A stretch of 64,000 nucleotides of DNA from Skermania sp. ID1734 (GTDB lineage: Bacteria > Actinomycetota > Actinomycetes > Mycobacteriales > Mycobacteriaceae): NCBI RefSeq assembly GCF_007489285.1, contig NZ_VLIY01000001.1, positions 186,001 to 250,000 of the forward strand, given 5' to 3'. Each line of letters starts with the position of its first letter. The first letter of the stretch is position 1. The notes under the pieces were generated by a model. That model made no database searches. It saw only the letters and a program-made list of their open reading frames with translations, and was not told the origin of the DNA. Below are positions 44,071 through 56,279 of the stretch, piece by piece. The position numbers and the translations under genes are program-made.

Positions 44071-45720
44071 TCACCAGCACTGACTGGCAGTCAGGCCCGC
44101 ATCACCGGAACAGATCTGGCTGACAACCGAAGACACATCGCCTTTCCCTTCGATGTAGACGTTCGTCATCTCGCCGAAGATAATGGCGCCGCCGTCGGCG
44201 TCGACCGTATAAAAGTTCGCTGAGCTGTTCGCGGTCGATGCGATGGGCCGCAGCCGCGACCCGTAAATCCGACGAAGTTCGATCAGCGAAGCACCGAGCG
44301 CAAAACCCTGTGCCGTTCGGATCTCCGGTTTCGAGATAGGCAGCGCCTGGTGCATCGAGACCGAGATACGCTGCGGCGCAACATGGATTTCGACATTGCC
44401 GAGCAGCGCAAGATTGGGTGTCGAACCGGCAGTTTGTGGTTCGATGGAACCGTCCTCGACCACGACTGATACTCCGGCCGCTTCCTGGGCCTGTGCTGGG
44501 CTCATTCCACGTTTGACTGCGCCTAAGGACTGCGGGGTGATCACCAGCATCTCGTCGGTCCACGCACCGTAACCTGGCTGCGGCCGGACCACCGGAACAC
44601 AACGGCACAGCTCGATCGATTGGATCGTCCCGACCACGTTGTTCCCTGCATTCGAGAAGTCCGAAACCGACATACGGTAGGCCGTCGAATGTGCTGCATC
44701 CGCCAGGAACGTGACTGTTCCCGATCCGTTCGAGCCGGACGCCGCCGCCATCGGCGGTCCATACAGTTCGGTGGCTTTGCCAACTTCGGTGCCCCGAGTC
44801 AGACCGTCGATCGTCCGTCCACCGTCGCGAGGGGCGATACCTTCCAGCACGCCGTCGACAAAGGTGTAATCGCAGTCGCGCCACGTCACCGTCACCGTGC
44901 CGGAAGGAGCGACCAGCGGAAAGTCCGAGTACGTGTTGCGAATCACGACCGCTCTGGTTCCGATAGTGAGCCCTCCGAAGCCGGTTGCGGACAGCGAGCT
45001 ATTCGCAGTGTCGATATCTTGCGTGGCGAGCAACCTCGCCGACAGCTGCGCGGCATTGCCCGCTACCACGAACAGGCCGCCGGTGGCGGCGGCAACGCAA
45101 CTCAACGCTGCGCTCGCCGGATCATCAGTTCGAAATCCCACCGTAGAGATCGTCAAGCCTGGATGCTGAGCCTTCAGCTGCCGTGCCACGTCGCACGGCG
45201 GGTGACCGCAGGTGTCCTCGCCGTCCGATACGAGCACAATCGCGCTGTGCTCCGCTGCTGGCAATACGGCAGCGGCGCGCTGCAAAGCCAGGCTAATTGG
45301 GGTGTATCCGGAAGGTCGCAAACCGGAGAGCTGGGTATTGACCCTCCCGCGATCTAAGGTCCCGAACGGCACCAATGTGCGAACATCCTGACAACCGGCG
45401 GCTTGTTCCGCGTCACTGCTGCCTGTTCCGGTGCCGTAGGTGAGTAACCCAAACTTCGCGCTATCAGGTAATTGGTCCACCAGTCCGCGCGCAGCCGCCT
45501 TTGCAGCATCGATTCGCGGCCCGGGCGCGTCCGGCGTTGCCATCGACCCAGATGCATCAATGACCAGGATGGTAGGCACAGCCCCGACTGCAATTACGCC
45601 AGAAGTCGTTGGTGCCACACCTCCGCTGCGCGCAAACCTCGGCGCGCCACCACATCCGCCAACCAGGATCAGGACAATGATGACCGAAAAGTAGCAGGCG
45701 ATCTTGTGTGCACCGCGCAT
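44071..45720 (-). CDS. Lipoprotein with von Willebrand factor A domain
   Basis: ATG 45720 gives 549 residues. A signal peptide with lipobox LVGGC precedes the VWA domain at residues ~50-240. The MIDAS residues are DASGS, then a Thr in SGYTPISLALQ and an Asp in VLVSDGEDTC. The C-terminal half is a beta-rich extracytoplasmic region with many Cys. TAGCGT ends 7 bases before the ATG, so a leaderless mRNA is likely. Role unknown; VWA lipoproteins often bind metal-dependent protein partners in the envelope. Convergent with coaA, 4 bp apart. Confidence 0.8.
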   Translation of the reverse strand: MRGAHKIACYFSVIIVLILVGGCGGAPRFARSGGVAPTTSGVIAVGAVPTILVIDASGSMATPDAPGPRIDAAKAAARGLVDQLPDSAKFGLLTYGTGTGSSDAEQAAGCQDVRTLVPFGTLDRGRVNTQLSGLRPSGYTPISLALQRAAAVLPAAEHSAIVLVSDGEDTCGHPPCDVARQLKAQHPGLTISTVGFRTDDPASAALSCVAAATGGLFVVAGNAAQLSARLLATQDIDTANSSLSATGFGGLTIGTRAVVIRNTYSDFPLVAPSGTVTVTWRDCDYTFVDGVLEGIAPRDGGRTIDGLTRGTEVGKATELYGPPMAAASGSNGSGTVTFLADAAHSTAYRMSVSDFSNAGNNVVGTIQSIELCRCVPVVRPQPGYGAWTDEMLVITPQSLGAVKRGMSPAQAQEAAGVSVVVEDGSIEPQTAGSTPNLALLGNVEIHVAPQRISVSMHQALPISKPEIRTAQGFALGASLIELRRIYGSRLRPIASTANSSANFYTVDADGGAIIFGEMTNVYIEGKGDVSSVVSQICSGDAGLTASQCW

Positions 45721-45777
45721 CCGCAAAACGCTAGCGATTCGCACGGCTGGGGTCTTGTCAGCCGAACGGATGAAACA

Positions 45778-46362
45778 TTAGACGTGCTGATGCTCCCAGG
45801 CGGCGTCGATGCGCGCCGCGAGGTCGATTTCCCGGGCCTTTTCGATCTCGGGCTTACGAATCTCCTTGGCCACATATTTGGCGATGAACCGCTTGATTTC
45901 AAGATCCACACTGGCGATGATCCGAACCAGCGCACCGCGGAATGTCTCCGGCGACACGTCGATCTTGACGTCCCGAGTCGACGGCTCGTCCACATCGATG
46001 ATCAGCTTCAGCGGCTCGGCGGCCCGCGCAGTGAGGTGCAGATAGATCTCGCCGCTCACATCGAAGCGGTGCTTGTCCAATTGCAGATCGATGGTGAGGT
46101 CGATGGTGAGCGGCACGACGAGTTCGAAGGTGATGCATTCCTTCTCCTCGCGCTCGAGCCGCGGCTCACCCAACTCGACCTTGGCCGATACCTTCGCGAG
46201 CTTGCCGGGTCCGACACCGATCGGCCCGAAATCGAACTTGCTGCCCGCGATCTGGTCGAAGGAACTGCTCACGCGCTCCACGGTCACCGCGTGCTCGAAG
46301 AACCGGCGACCGAAATCCTCGTAGCTGGTGTAGCGGATGTCGCTGCGTTGTTTAGCGGGCTT
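45778..46362 (-). CDS. Conserved hypothetical protein, 194 aa
   Basis: GTG 46362 is preferred over a longer open frame to 46443 that runs into the next gene. The product has a beta-rich lipid-binding-like middle (ECITFELVVPLTIDLTIDLQ, YLHLTARAAEPLKLIIDVDE), then a helical basic C-terminus. There is no signal peptide or catalytic motif. It follows the Z-prenyl synthase gene by 34 bp and may be co-transcribed. I do not recognise a named family. Confidence 0.65.
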   Translation of the reverse strand, partial: KPAKQRSDIRYTSYEDFGRRFFEHAVTVERVSSSFDQIAGSKFDFGPIGVGPGKLAKVSAKVELGEPRLEREEKECITFELVVPLTIDLTIDLQLDKHRFDVSGEIYLHLTARAAEPLKLIIDVDEPSTRDVKIDVSPETFRGALVRIIASVDLEIKRFIAKYVAKEIRKPEIEKAREIDLAARIDAAWEHQHV

Positions 46363-46396
46363 CACAGTGTCCGAGTATGGCCCAGGGCATCGGCAC

Positions 46397-47164
46397 CTAC
46401 ACGCCGAACCGCCGATGGCGGGCCGCATAGTCGCGCAAGGCACGCAGAAAGTCCACCCGCCGGAATTCCGGCCAGTACGCCTCGGTGAACCAGATTTCCG
46501 AATACGCGCTCTGCCACAGCAAGAAGCCCGACAGCCGCTGCTCCCCGGACGTACGAATCACCAGGTCGGGGTCCGGCTGCCCCGAGGTGTAGAGATGCTC
46601 GCCGATCCCTTCGACGGTAATTGCCTCGACAAGTTTGTCGCCGTCCAATCCGGCGTCGAGGTTGCTGCGCACGAGCGCACGCACCGCGTCGGCAACCTCT
46701 TGGCGTCCGCCATATCCGACGGCGACGTTGACGTGCGTCCCCGTCCGGTCGGCGGTGCGCTGGGCGGCGGTCCGCAGCCGCTCGGCCGCCGATTCCGGCA
46801 GCAGGTCGAGCGAACCGACGATCCGGACGCTCCAGTTCTGCTCGGGTCCGCTGATCTCTTCGACCACATCGATGATGATCTCGATCAGCGCGTCGAGTTC
46901 GTCGGCGTCGCGGCCCAGATTTTCGGTGGACAGCAAATAGATGGTCGCCATCTCGATGCCCGCGGCATCGCACCAACTGAGCAGCTCGGCAATCTTTTTC
47001 GCACCCATGCGGTGGCCGTGACTGACGTCGGTGAAGCCGTTTTCGCGCGCCCAGCGCCGGTTGCCGTCGCACATCACCGCGACATGACGGGGGTGCTCCT
47101 TACCGGCGAGCTGGCGCAACAACCGGTCTTCATAGACCCGGTACAGCACGTCCGACGGCTTCAT
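46397..47164 (-). CDS. Short-chain Z-isoprenyl diphosphate synthase (Rv1086-like)
   Basis: The 255-residue cis-prenyltransferase has the catalytic segment HVAVMCDGNRRWARENGFTD (the conserved Asp binds diphosphate), AELLSWCDAAGIEMATIYLL, NVAVGYGGRQEVADAVR, and the signature DLVIRTSGEQRLSGFLLWQS. The M. tuberculosis equivalent makes Z,E-farnesyl diphosphate for decaprenyl phosphate. The start at 47164 is chosen; GTG 47182 and TTG 47188 are in-frame alternatives. Divergent from hemolysin III. Confidence 0.93.
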   Translation of the reverse strand: MKPSDVLYRVYEDRLLRQLAGKEHPRHVAVMCDGNRRWARENGFTDVSHGHRMGAKKIAELLSWCDAAGIEMATIYLLSTENLGRDADELDALIEIIIDVVEEISGPEQNWSVRIVGSLDLLPESAAERLRTAAQRTADRTGTHVNVAVGYGGRQEVADAVRALVRSNLDAGLDGDKLVEAITVEGIGEHLYTSGQPDPDLVIRTSGEQRLSGFLLWQSAYSEIWFTEAYWPEFRRVDFLRALRDYAARHRRFGV

Positions 47165-47285
47165 CGACACACCATGAGACACCAAGAACGGTCGACGATT
47201 CGCGGGGGCTGCACGATGTTTTAGATTACGCCGTCAACGGCGCAGCACCTGCGTGACGGGACGGGTCCGCACCACTACCACGAAG

Positions 47286-47307
47286 TAACCTACGGTACCG
47301 TAGGTTA
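47286..47307. promoter_or_regulatory. Perfect 22-bp palindrome over the hemolysin III promoter
   Basis: Half-site TAACCTACGGT is followed by its exact complement ACCGTAGGTTA. The right half contains TAGGTT (47301-47306), a likely -10 for the + strand gene, so bound protein would block transcription. The 170-bp gap also serves the divergent prenyl synthase gene. The form is typical of TetR-family operators; the regulator is not in the window. Confidence 0.7.
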
Positions 47308-47333
47308 GCTCTCAGGAGAGAAGGGGTGCCCAC

Positions 47334-48011
47334 GTGACGGCATTTGGACTGGACGAATTGCCGGTGGTCAAACCGCGCATGCGCGGCTGGATTCACCTCT
47401 ATGCCTTTGGCGTCTCGGTGATCACCGGCATTTGCCTGGTGGCGCTGTCCGCATCGCTGGTCTCGGCCAAGGCCGGCTTTGCCACCGCGGTCTACAGCCT
47501 CACCGTGTGCGGCGTCTTCGGCGTCAGCGCCACCTACCACCGCATCCACTGGCACGACGAGCAGTCCAGGCGGTGGATGAAGCGCGCCGACCACTCGATG
47601 ATCTTTCTGTTCATTGCGGGCAGTTACACGCCGTTCGCCTTGCTCGGTTTGCCGCAGCAGACCGGAACCACGCTGTTGTCGGTGGTGTGGGCGGGAGCCC
47701 TCGCCGGCGTCGCGCTGAAGATGCTGTGGCCGACCGCGCCGCGCTGGGTCGGCGTGCCGCTCTATCTCCTGCTCGGCTGGGCGATCGTCCCGGTGGCCGG
47801 CACGCTGACGCACGCTGTCGGTGTCGCGCCCGTTGTGTTGTTGGTCGTCGGCGGCGTGCTCTACAGCGGCGGCGCAATTCTGTATGCGACCCGCTGGCCT
47901 AATCCGTGGCCGGGCACCTTCGGTCACCACGAGTTCTTCCACGCCGCAACCGTCGTCGCGGCGCTGTGTCATTACATCGCGGTCTGGCTGGTGGTGTTCG
48001 GCACAGCCTGA
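47334..48011 (+). CDS. Hemolysin III-family membrane protein (YqfA/PAQR type)
   Basis: This 225-residue seven-helix protein has the family's conserved His/Asp/Ser sites: [20 protein letters not shown] and the C-terminal [23 protein letters not shown] 47334 follows AGGAGAGAAGGGG. Relatives affect membrane fluidity; hemolytic activity is doubtful for most. The gene is preceded by a perfect palindrome that overlaps the promoter. Confidence 0.9.
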   Translation: MTAFGLDELPVVKPRMRGWIHLYAFGVSVITGICLVALSASLVSAKAGFATAVYSLTVCGVFGVSATYHRIHWHDEQSRRWMKRADHSMIFLFIAGSYTPFALLGLPQQTGTTLLSVVWAGALAGVALKMLWPTAPRWVGVPLYLLLGWAIVPVAGTLTHAVGVAPVVLLVVGGVLYSGGAILYATRWPNPWPGTFGHHEFFHAATVVAALCHYIAVWLVVFGTA

Positions 48012-48121
48012 CCGCGATGTCGCCACACGCGACGGTACTGCCAGTAAAGTCACAGGTACCTGGCCTACCGACAGCGCCGTGGCGGGCCGTGCGGGTGTCC
48101 CGCGAGACGAAGAAGAGCGAG

Positions 48122-50320
48122 ATGGCCGAGCCGATCACGATCGCCCGACCCGACGCGACACCGCCGTCGCGCGGTCCGCGGCTGGGCATGCGCTGGGGCT
48201 TGCTCATGGCTCGCCGTCGCCGGCTGGTGCTGTCGGTGTGGATAGTCGTCTTGCTTGGCTGCGCGCTGTCCTACCCGACGCTCAACGCGCGGCTGCAGGC
48301 TCCCGATTTCGGCATGGACAACTCCGAGTCGGCACGGGTGGACCAGCTCGCCGCCCAGCACTTCCCACAACTCGGGGTCGAACAGGACGTCATCACCTTC
48401 GACTCGCCCACGACCACGGTCGACGCCGCGGACTACCGCGCGGCGATCGACGCGGCCGTGCACAAGGCGCAGGCCATCTCCGGGGTACGCACGGTGGTCG
48501 GCCCCTTCGACGGCAACCCCGCCGAGCAGATCTCTGCGAACCGGCACGCCGCTTTCGCCGTGGTCAGCATCGACGGCAGCGCCGCGCAGCGCGCCGACAT
48601 TGCCGCCGAGTTGCAGACGGCCATGCAGCACACCGCGACCAACACCGTCCGCGTCGGAGTCACTGGTTACTCCGCCGTGCAGAACGACCTCGTCGATGTC
48701 GAACGCCACGATGTCGAGAAGGCGGAGGCGATCGGCATCCCGGTCGCGCTTGTGCTGCTGGTGCTCGCGCTAGGTGCAGTCGCCGCCGCGATGGTCCCCG
48801 TCGGGGTCGCGCTGGCCGGAATTCTGCTGGCGTTCGGCGTGATGTTTCTGCTCTCGTCGGCGATAGGGTTCGATTCGCTGGTCGTCTCGATGGCCACGAT
48901 GATCGGCACCGGCGTCGGCATCGACTACGCGATGTTCGTCGTCAGCCGATTCCGCGAGGAATTGACCCGCGCCAACGTGGAATCCCGCGCCGACCACGAG
49001 CGCATCGCACACGCGGTCGGCATCGCACTGGGGACCGCAGGTCGCACAATCGTCGCGTCCGGACTGATCGTGATGATCTCGCTGTGCTCACTGGTGGTGA
49101 TGCGCTCACCGGTGTTCCGCGGGATCGCAATCGGTGTCGCCACCGCCGTGCTGTGCACGCTGGCGGTCGCGTTGACCCTGTTGCCGGCGCTGCTCGCCAC
49201 ACTCGGTCCGACGATCAACCGGGGCGGCTTGCCCGAGCGGCTGCAACCGGCCGAAGTCCATGACCCCCAGCGCAGCGGCTGGGCCCGCTGGGCGCACGCG
49301 ATGATGGCGCATCCCGTGCTGTTCGGCGGGTTGGCGATAGCGGTCCTGGTGGTGGCGGCGTGGCCGATCACCGGCATCCGCTACGGCATCGACATGAGTT
49401 CGGCGGCGATCGCGAACGAACCGTCGGGCCGAGCCTCCGCCGTCATTTCGCACAACTTCTCCTCCGGCCTGCTCGCCCCCGTCGAGGTCCTCATCACCGG
49501 CCCCGACGACACCCCGATGGATGCGACCGGGATGGCGGCGGCGAATCAGTTTGTCGACCGACTCCGCCACGACCCGCGGGTGTCCACGGTGGTGCCGCTG
49601 AGCCTCGACGGGCGAATGATCGTCAACGCCATCCCGGCCGTCGCCTTCGACTCGACCCCGGCGGCCAATCTGGTCCGCGAGATCCGCACTGAAGGTGAAA
49701 CGCTGCAGGCCAATGGCGGTCCACAGGTCATGGTCGGCGGCATCTCCGCGGAATTCGTCGACATCTCCAACGAGATCACCGGAAAGCTGCCGCTGGTCAT
49801 CGCATTGGTGCTGGCGTGCTCGATCGTCTTCCTGACGATCGTCTTCCGCAGCGTGGTGCTGCCCATCAAGGCGATCGTGATGAATCTGCTGGCCACCGGT
49901 GCGGCGCTGGGCATCACTGTGGCCATCTTCCAGTGGGGCGTGGGCGAAACGGTCTTGGATTTCCGAAGTCCCGGCTTTCTTCAGGTGTTCCTGCCGACCC
50001 TCGTCTTCGCAGTCCTGTTCGGACTGTCGATGGACTACGAGGTGTTTCTCATCAGCCGGATGAAGGAAACCTGGGATGCCACCGGCGACAACCGCGCCGC
50101 GGTCGCCACCGGACTCGCCCACACCGCCCGGCCCATCACCGCCGCCGCGGCGATCATGGTGGTGGTGTTCGGTAGCTTCGTCACCGCAAACGTGTTGGAG
50201 CTCAAACAGATTGGCCTGGCGCTGGCCGTGGCGGTGGCGATCGACGCGCTCATCGTGCGGTTGATCCTGGTACCAGCCCTGATGCGACTGTTCGGTAAGT
50301 GGAACTGGTGGCTGCCGTGA
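48122..50320 (+). CDS. MMPL-family RND transporter
   Basis: This 732-residue, 12-helix transporter exports lipids or other hydrophobic molecules by proton motive force. Two extracytoplasmic porter loops lie after helices 1 and 7. GTGVGIDYAMFVVSRFREE and FGLSMDYEVFLISRMKETWD hold the RND proton-relay residues. ATG 48122 has AAGAG upstream; ATG 48017 is an in-frame alternative. The stop overlaps the adenylate cyclase start by 4 bases, so both are made together. The substrate is unknown. Confidence 0.9.
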   Translation: MAEPITIARPDATPPSRGPRLGMRWGLLMARRRRLVLSVWIVVLLGCALSYPTLNARLQAPDFGMDNSESARVDQLAAQHFPQLGVEQDVITFDSPTTTVDAADYRAAIDAAVHKAQAISGVRTVVGPFDGNPAEQISANRHAAFAVVSIDGSAAQRADIAAELQTAMQHTATNTVRVGVTGYSAVQNDLVDVERHDVEKAEAIGIPVALVLLVLALGAVAAAMVPVGVALAGILLAFGVMFLLSSAIGFDSLVVSMATMIGTGVGIDYAMFVVSRFREELTRANVESRADHERIAHAVGIALGTAGRTIVASGLIVMISLCSLVVMRSPVFRGIAIGVATAVLCTLAVALTLLPALLATLGPTINRGGLPERLQPAEVHDPQRSGWARWAHAMMAHPVLFGGLAIAVLVVAAWPITGIRYGIDMSSAAIANEPSGRASAVISHNFSSGLLAPVEVLITGPDDTPMDATGMAAANQFVDRLRHDPRVSTVVPLSLDGRMIVNAIPAVAFDSTPAANLVREIRTEGETLQANGGPQVMVGGISAEFVDISNEITGKLPLVIALVLACSIVFLTIVFRSVVLPIKAIVMNLLATGAALGITVAIFQWGVGETVLDFRSPGFLQVFLPTLVFAVLFGLSMDYEVFLISRMKETWDATGDNRAAVATGLAHTARPITAAAAIMVVVFGSFVTANVLELKQIGLALAVAVAIDALIVRLILVPALMRLFGKWNWWLP

Positions 50321-51809
50321 TTCGGCCCGCCGTGTTGAAGGAACGCGTTGTCGACAGCGCGCTGCAGTCGCGGTTCGGATTCACGGTGGCCGGTGAGTTG
50401 TGCGGCTTCGGTGGTTTCGCCGTCGTCATCATCCAACTCTGGTTGACGGGGATCATCGGGCGACTGGGCACGGCGACGACGGCCATCGTGATTGCCACAC
50501 TCGGCTACCTGATGATCTCATCCTCTGTCGGCGCCTACGCCACCAATCGGATGTGGCGCAAGTACCTCGACTGGTATCTCGACGCCCGCCAACCTTCGCC
50601 GCGTGAGGCGCGCCGCGTGATCGGGCTGCCCCGGGACATGGGGATGCTGAATGTGGCGCTGTGGCTGCCCGGTATCGCACTCGACGGCGTGCTGGTGGCG
50701 ATCCTGGTCGGTAACCGCGACCTGGTGACGTCTGTCCTGTTGGTCACCTTCGGCGCGGTCACCTCGTCCGGATTCGCCTACCTGGTCTTCGACCAGTTGA
50801 TGCGACCGCTGATTCCGCTGTGCGCAGCGGTGATCGGCCCGGCCGAACATCCCAGCACCAGCGCGCTGGCGCGGGTGGGTATCACCTGGCTGCTGGCCAG
50901 CGGAATACCGTGGGCCAGCCTGGCTCTGATTCTGACCGACCCCGCGACACCGCTGCAAGATCGCGTCCGGGGCGGCCTCGTCGTGATGATCGTCGCGGTG
51001 GCCTGCGGGATTCTCGCCACCGGCGCACTCGCGCGGGCAGTCGCCATCCCACTGCGAAACCTGCGGGCCGCGTTGAACCGGGTGGCGGGCGGTGATCTCA
51101 ACGTCCATGTACCCATCGACAGCACCAGTGAGATCGGCCAGCTCCAGGGTGCCATCAACGACATGACCGAGGGGCTGCGCGAACGGGAACGGCTGCGTCG
51201 GGTGTTCGACCGCCACGTCGGCGTCAACGTGGCCGAACGTGCGCTGCGCGACGAGGTGGACCTCGCGGGCGACCTGCGCGAAGTGACCGCGCTGTTCGTC
51301 GACATCGTCGGCTCCACCGAGCTTGCGCACCAACTCGAACCGCACGTCTTCGTCGACAAACTCAATCGCCTGCTGACCGTGGTGGTCGAGGCGACGGACG
51401 CAAATCAGGGCCTGGTCAACAAGTTCGAAGGTGATGCGGCGCTGTGCATCTTCGGCGCGCCAATCGAACTCGACGACGACGCCAGCGCGGCGCTGCGGAC
51501 GGCGCGGCGCATCCGCAACGCGGTGGTCGCCGACGACGAACTCGACATCGGCATCGGTGTCGCACGCGGAACGGTGTTCGCCGGCGACATCGGCTCCGAC
51601 AAACGCTTGGAATACACCGTGATCGGCGATCCGGTCAACGAGGCCGCGAGGCTGACCGAAGCGGCCAAGAAAGTGCCGCAACGGATTCTGGTGACGCAAG
51701 CTGTCGTCGAGGCCGCCAGCTCCGCGGAACGGGATCTGTGGACGCCGCACGGGGTGCTGCGACTGCGCGGCCGCGCGGAAGAAACGAAGAGCTGGACCGA
51801 TAACAGCGG

Positions 51810-53833
<2,024 letters not shown>

Positions 53834-53837
<4 letters not shown>

Positions 53838-54085
53838 TCGTGCCTGTCGGCCGGTTTGTTATCCGTGGCCGTGGGTTCGGTGCCCTCGTCGGCGGCCTGG
53901 TCCGGCTCCGGGTGCTCCGGCTCGAAGGTCTTCGGCAGGCCACGGATGTGCTTGTTCATAGAGCGGATCAGCAGTGCCGTGCCCACCAACAACAGCAGCA
54001 CGATCACCAGGCCGATCGGCGAGGCTTTGCCGAACTCGGGTCCGGTGGGGTTGTCCGCAAGCACGACCAACGCGAGCGAGTTCAT
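53834..54085 (-). CDS. Small membrane protein (Rv1083-like), 83 aa
   Basis: One membrane segment ([20 protein letters not shown]) is followed by [20 protein letters not shown] and an acidic, Pro-rich cytoplasmic tail. It overlaps both neighbours by 4 bases, between mca and DUF255, the same order as in M. tuberculosis. The tight coupling suggests a shared process with mycothiol chemistry; function unknown. Confidence 0.85.
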
Positions 54086-54960
54086 CGCAGCCCTCCTGGC
54101 TCGATGCCCGCGAACAGGTCATTTTCCGGTATGGCCGTACGCACCCGGGTCTTGGCGAGTTCGAACTCTTCGGTGGGCCAGATGCGCTGCTGCATCTCGG
54201 TGGGAATGGCGAAGAACATGCCGTTCGGATCGATCTGAGTGGCGTGCGCGCGCAAGGCGTCGTCGCGGGCGGGAAAGTATTTGCCGCATTCGATTTGCGT
54301 GGTGACCCGGGCCATGATGTCGCCGTGTTCGGGCCGCCAGCGGTCCAGCCACTCCTGCATGGGGAACGGCTCGCCGATCCGCTCGTACTCCTCTTTGAAC
54401 AACTCGAGGCGCCGACGCACAAAGCCGTGGTTGTAGTAGAGCTTCAGCGGCGTCCACGGCTCACCCGCATCCGGGAAGCGGTTGGGGTCACCGGCGGCGT
54501 CGAAGGCGGCAACCGTGACCTCGTGGCATCTGATGTGATCCGGATGCGGGTAGCCGCCGTTTTCGTCATAGGTCGTCATGACGTGCGGCTTGAACTCGCG
54601 CACGACACGGACCAGCGCTTCGGTCGCTTCTTCGAGCGGCACCAAGGCGAAGCACCCCTCAGGCAACGGTGGCGGCGGGTCGCCTTCGGGCAGGCCGGAG
54701 TCCATGAAGCCGAGCCAGAGTTGGCGAACGCCCAGGATGCGGGCCGCTTCAGCCATCTCCTCACGCCGGATTTCGTTCATCCGGTCGATCACGCCCGGTA
54801 CGTCCATGGCCGGATTGAGGATGTCGCCACGCTCGCCACCGGTCAGCGTCACAACGAGCACATCGTTGCCTTCGTCCGCGTACCGCGCGGTTGTCGCCGC
54901 GCCCTTACTCGACTCATCGTCGGGATGGGCGTGCACGGCCATGAGCCGGAATCCGCTCAC
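54082..54960 (-). CDS. mca: Mycothiol S-conjugate amidase
   Basis: This 292-residue zinc amidase cleaves mycothiol S-conjugates for detoxification, releasing a mercapturic acid. Metal motifs are [20 protein letters not shown] (His12, Asp15) and [14 protein letters not shown] (His). [20 protein letters not shown] is also typical. It is distinguished from MshB by length and C-terminal [20 protein letters not shown]. This shows that the host makes mycothiol. It heads a three-gene overlapping operon. Confidence 0.96.
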   Translation of the reverse strand: MSGFRLMAVHAHPDDESSKGAATTARYADEGNDVLVVTLTGGERGDILNPAMDVPGVIDRMNEIRREEMAEAARILGVRQLWLGFMDSGLPEGDPPPPLPEGCFALVPLEEATEALVRVVREFKPHVMTTYDENGGYPHPDHIRCHEVTVAAFDAAGDPNRFPDAGEPWTPLKLYYNHGFVRRRLELFKEEYERIGEPFPMQEWLDRWRPEHGDIMARVTTQIECGKYFPARDDALRAHATQIDPNGMFFAIPTEMQQRIWPTEEFELAKTRVRTAIPENDLFAGIEPGGLR

Positions 54961-55096
54961 CTTGTTCCTTCACCTCGGTTTCGCCTGGGCCTGCCGTCGA
55001 CGCTCGGCCTGATGGGCTCGAGCAGCCAACACGGGCCACTCTCTATAGTTCCACTTGTCCCCGACACCCCCGCGCCTTACCCCTTCCGGAGATGCC

Positions 55097-55531
55097 ATGG
55101 CACCCGCCACCCAACAGCCGACCCGGCTCGCGGACCGCTACGGCGCGCGCCGCCGACGCTGGCCCAGATGGGTGCCGGCGCTGATCGGGGTGGGTGTCGT
55201 GCTGGCCGGAGTCGGTGTCGCCTATCTGGGCTACCTCCGGTTCGGCCCGCAAGACATCAACGGCCAGCAGGTCTCCTACGACGCGGTCAACGACTCCACG
55301 ATGACGATCAAGTTCACGGTGACCCGCAAGGACCCATCGCGCGCCGCCGATTGCATCGTGGTGGCGAAATCGAAAGACGGCGACGAGGCGGGCCGTCGCG
55401 AGGTCTACATCGCGCCGTCGTCGAGCGGCACCGTCGTCGTCGAAACCCCGATCCGCACGTCAAAACCACCGGCCGCCGGGGACGTGTACGGGTGTAGTTT
55501 CGACGTTCCTGGGTATCTCACGAGGACGTAA
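55097..55531 (+). CDS. DUF4307 membrane-anchored protein
   Basis: ATG 55097 has CGGAGA 4-8 bases upstream. The 144-residue protein has a basic cytoplasmic start ([12 protein letters not shown]), one membrane segment ([20 protein letters not shown]) and a small beta domain outside ([20 protein letters not shown]) with two Cys. It occupies the Rv1081c position beside greA and mca. Function unknown. Confidence 0.83.
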   Translation: MAPATQQPTRLADRYGARRRRWPRWVPALIGVGVVLAGVGVAYLGYLRFGPQDINGQQVSYDAVNDSTMTIKFTVTRKDPSRAADCIVVAKSKDGDEAGRREVYIAPSSSGTVVVETPIRTSKPPAAGDVYGCSFDVPGYLTRT

Positions 55532-55594
55532 AACAAACGCACGCGCGTCGCTACCGTCTTTTTTCGACACCAGCCTTGGTAGCGGCGCTCGTGC

Positions 55595-55773
55595 TAGACT
55601 GCTCGGATACACGGTTCCGGGTCCACTGGAGCCGTGTTTGCTGCATTACGGCGGGGCGATACAGGCCTGGAAGGGCCAGTCGGGGGTTCGAGATTTCCCG
55701 GGATCGCTTGGCCGAAGACCACGCACGTGACACGGGGATCCCGAGCGGGGACCGACAACAAGGAGTGATCGAG
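55595..55773 (+). ncRNA. greA promoter and long structured leader RNA
   Basis: TGCTAGACT (extended -10, hexamer 55595-55600) predicts a start near 55607. This leaves ~165 bases before ATG 55774. The RNA opens with a 10-bp hairpin, ACACGGTTCC (55609-55618) against GGAGCCGTGT (55628-55637), with one G-U pair. Further GC-rich complementary segments follow (CGGGATC and GATCCCG near 55700 and 55740). No open frame fills it. The E. coli greA leader yields GraL RNAs; a similar role here is inference. Confidence 0.45.
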
Positions 55774-56268
55774 ATGACCGAGACCCAGGTGACCTGGTTG
55801 ACCCAAGAGTCGCACGACCGGCTCAAGCACGAACTCGACCAGCTCATTGCCAACCGTCCGGTCATCGCCGCCGAAATCAACGAGAGACGCGAAGAGGGCG
55901 ACCTCAAGGAGAACGGCGGTTACCACGCTGCCCGCGAGGAGCAGGGCCAGCAGGAGGCCCGCATTCGCCAACTGCAGGAACTGCTCAACAACGCCAAGGT
56001 CGGCGAGGCGCCCACCCAATCCGGCGTGGCCCTGCCCGGGTCCGTCGTCACCGTGTACTACGACGGCGACGAGTCGGACAAGGAAACCTTCCTGATCGCC
56101 ACCCGCGAAGAGGGTGTGCGCAGTTCCGAGATCGAGATCTACTCGCCGAACTCCCCGCTGGGCCACGCACTGATCGACGCCAAGGTCGGCGAGACGCGCG
56201 AATACCAACTGCCCAACGGCAACACCATGAAAGTGACGCTGGTCAGCGCCGAGCCGTACCGAGGCTGA
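55774..56268 (+). CDS. greA: Transcription elongation factor GreA
   Basis: The 164-residue protein has an N-terminal coiled coil whose acidic tip ([20 protein letters not shown]) enters the RNA polymerase secondary channel and triggers cleavage of backtracked RNA. The C-terminal FKBP-like domain follows ([20 protein letters not shown]). AGGAG lies 7-8 bases before ATG 55774. The leader upstream is long and structured. Confidence 0.97.
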   Translation: MTETQVTWLTQESHDRLKHELDQLIANRPVIAAEINERREEGDLKENGGYHAAREEQGQQEARIRQLQELLNNAKVGEAPTQSGVALPGSVVTVYYDGDESDKETFLIATREEGVRSSEIEIYSPNSPLGHALIDAKVGETREYQLPNGNTMKVTLVSAEPYRG

Positions 56269-56279
56269 GCGCGCGCGGC

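Noticed and set aside
55680-55700. A T-arm-like string (GGGTTCGAGATTTCCC) suggesting a tRNA
   Set aside because: No acceptor, D-arm or anticodon stem could be assembled around it and the loop does not fit the GTTCRANNC consensus.
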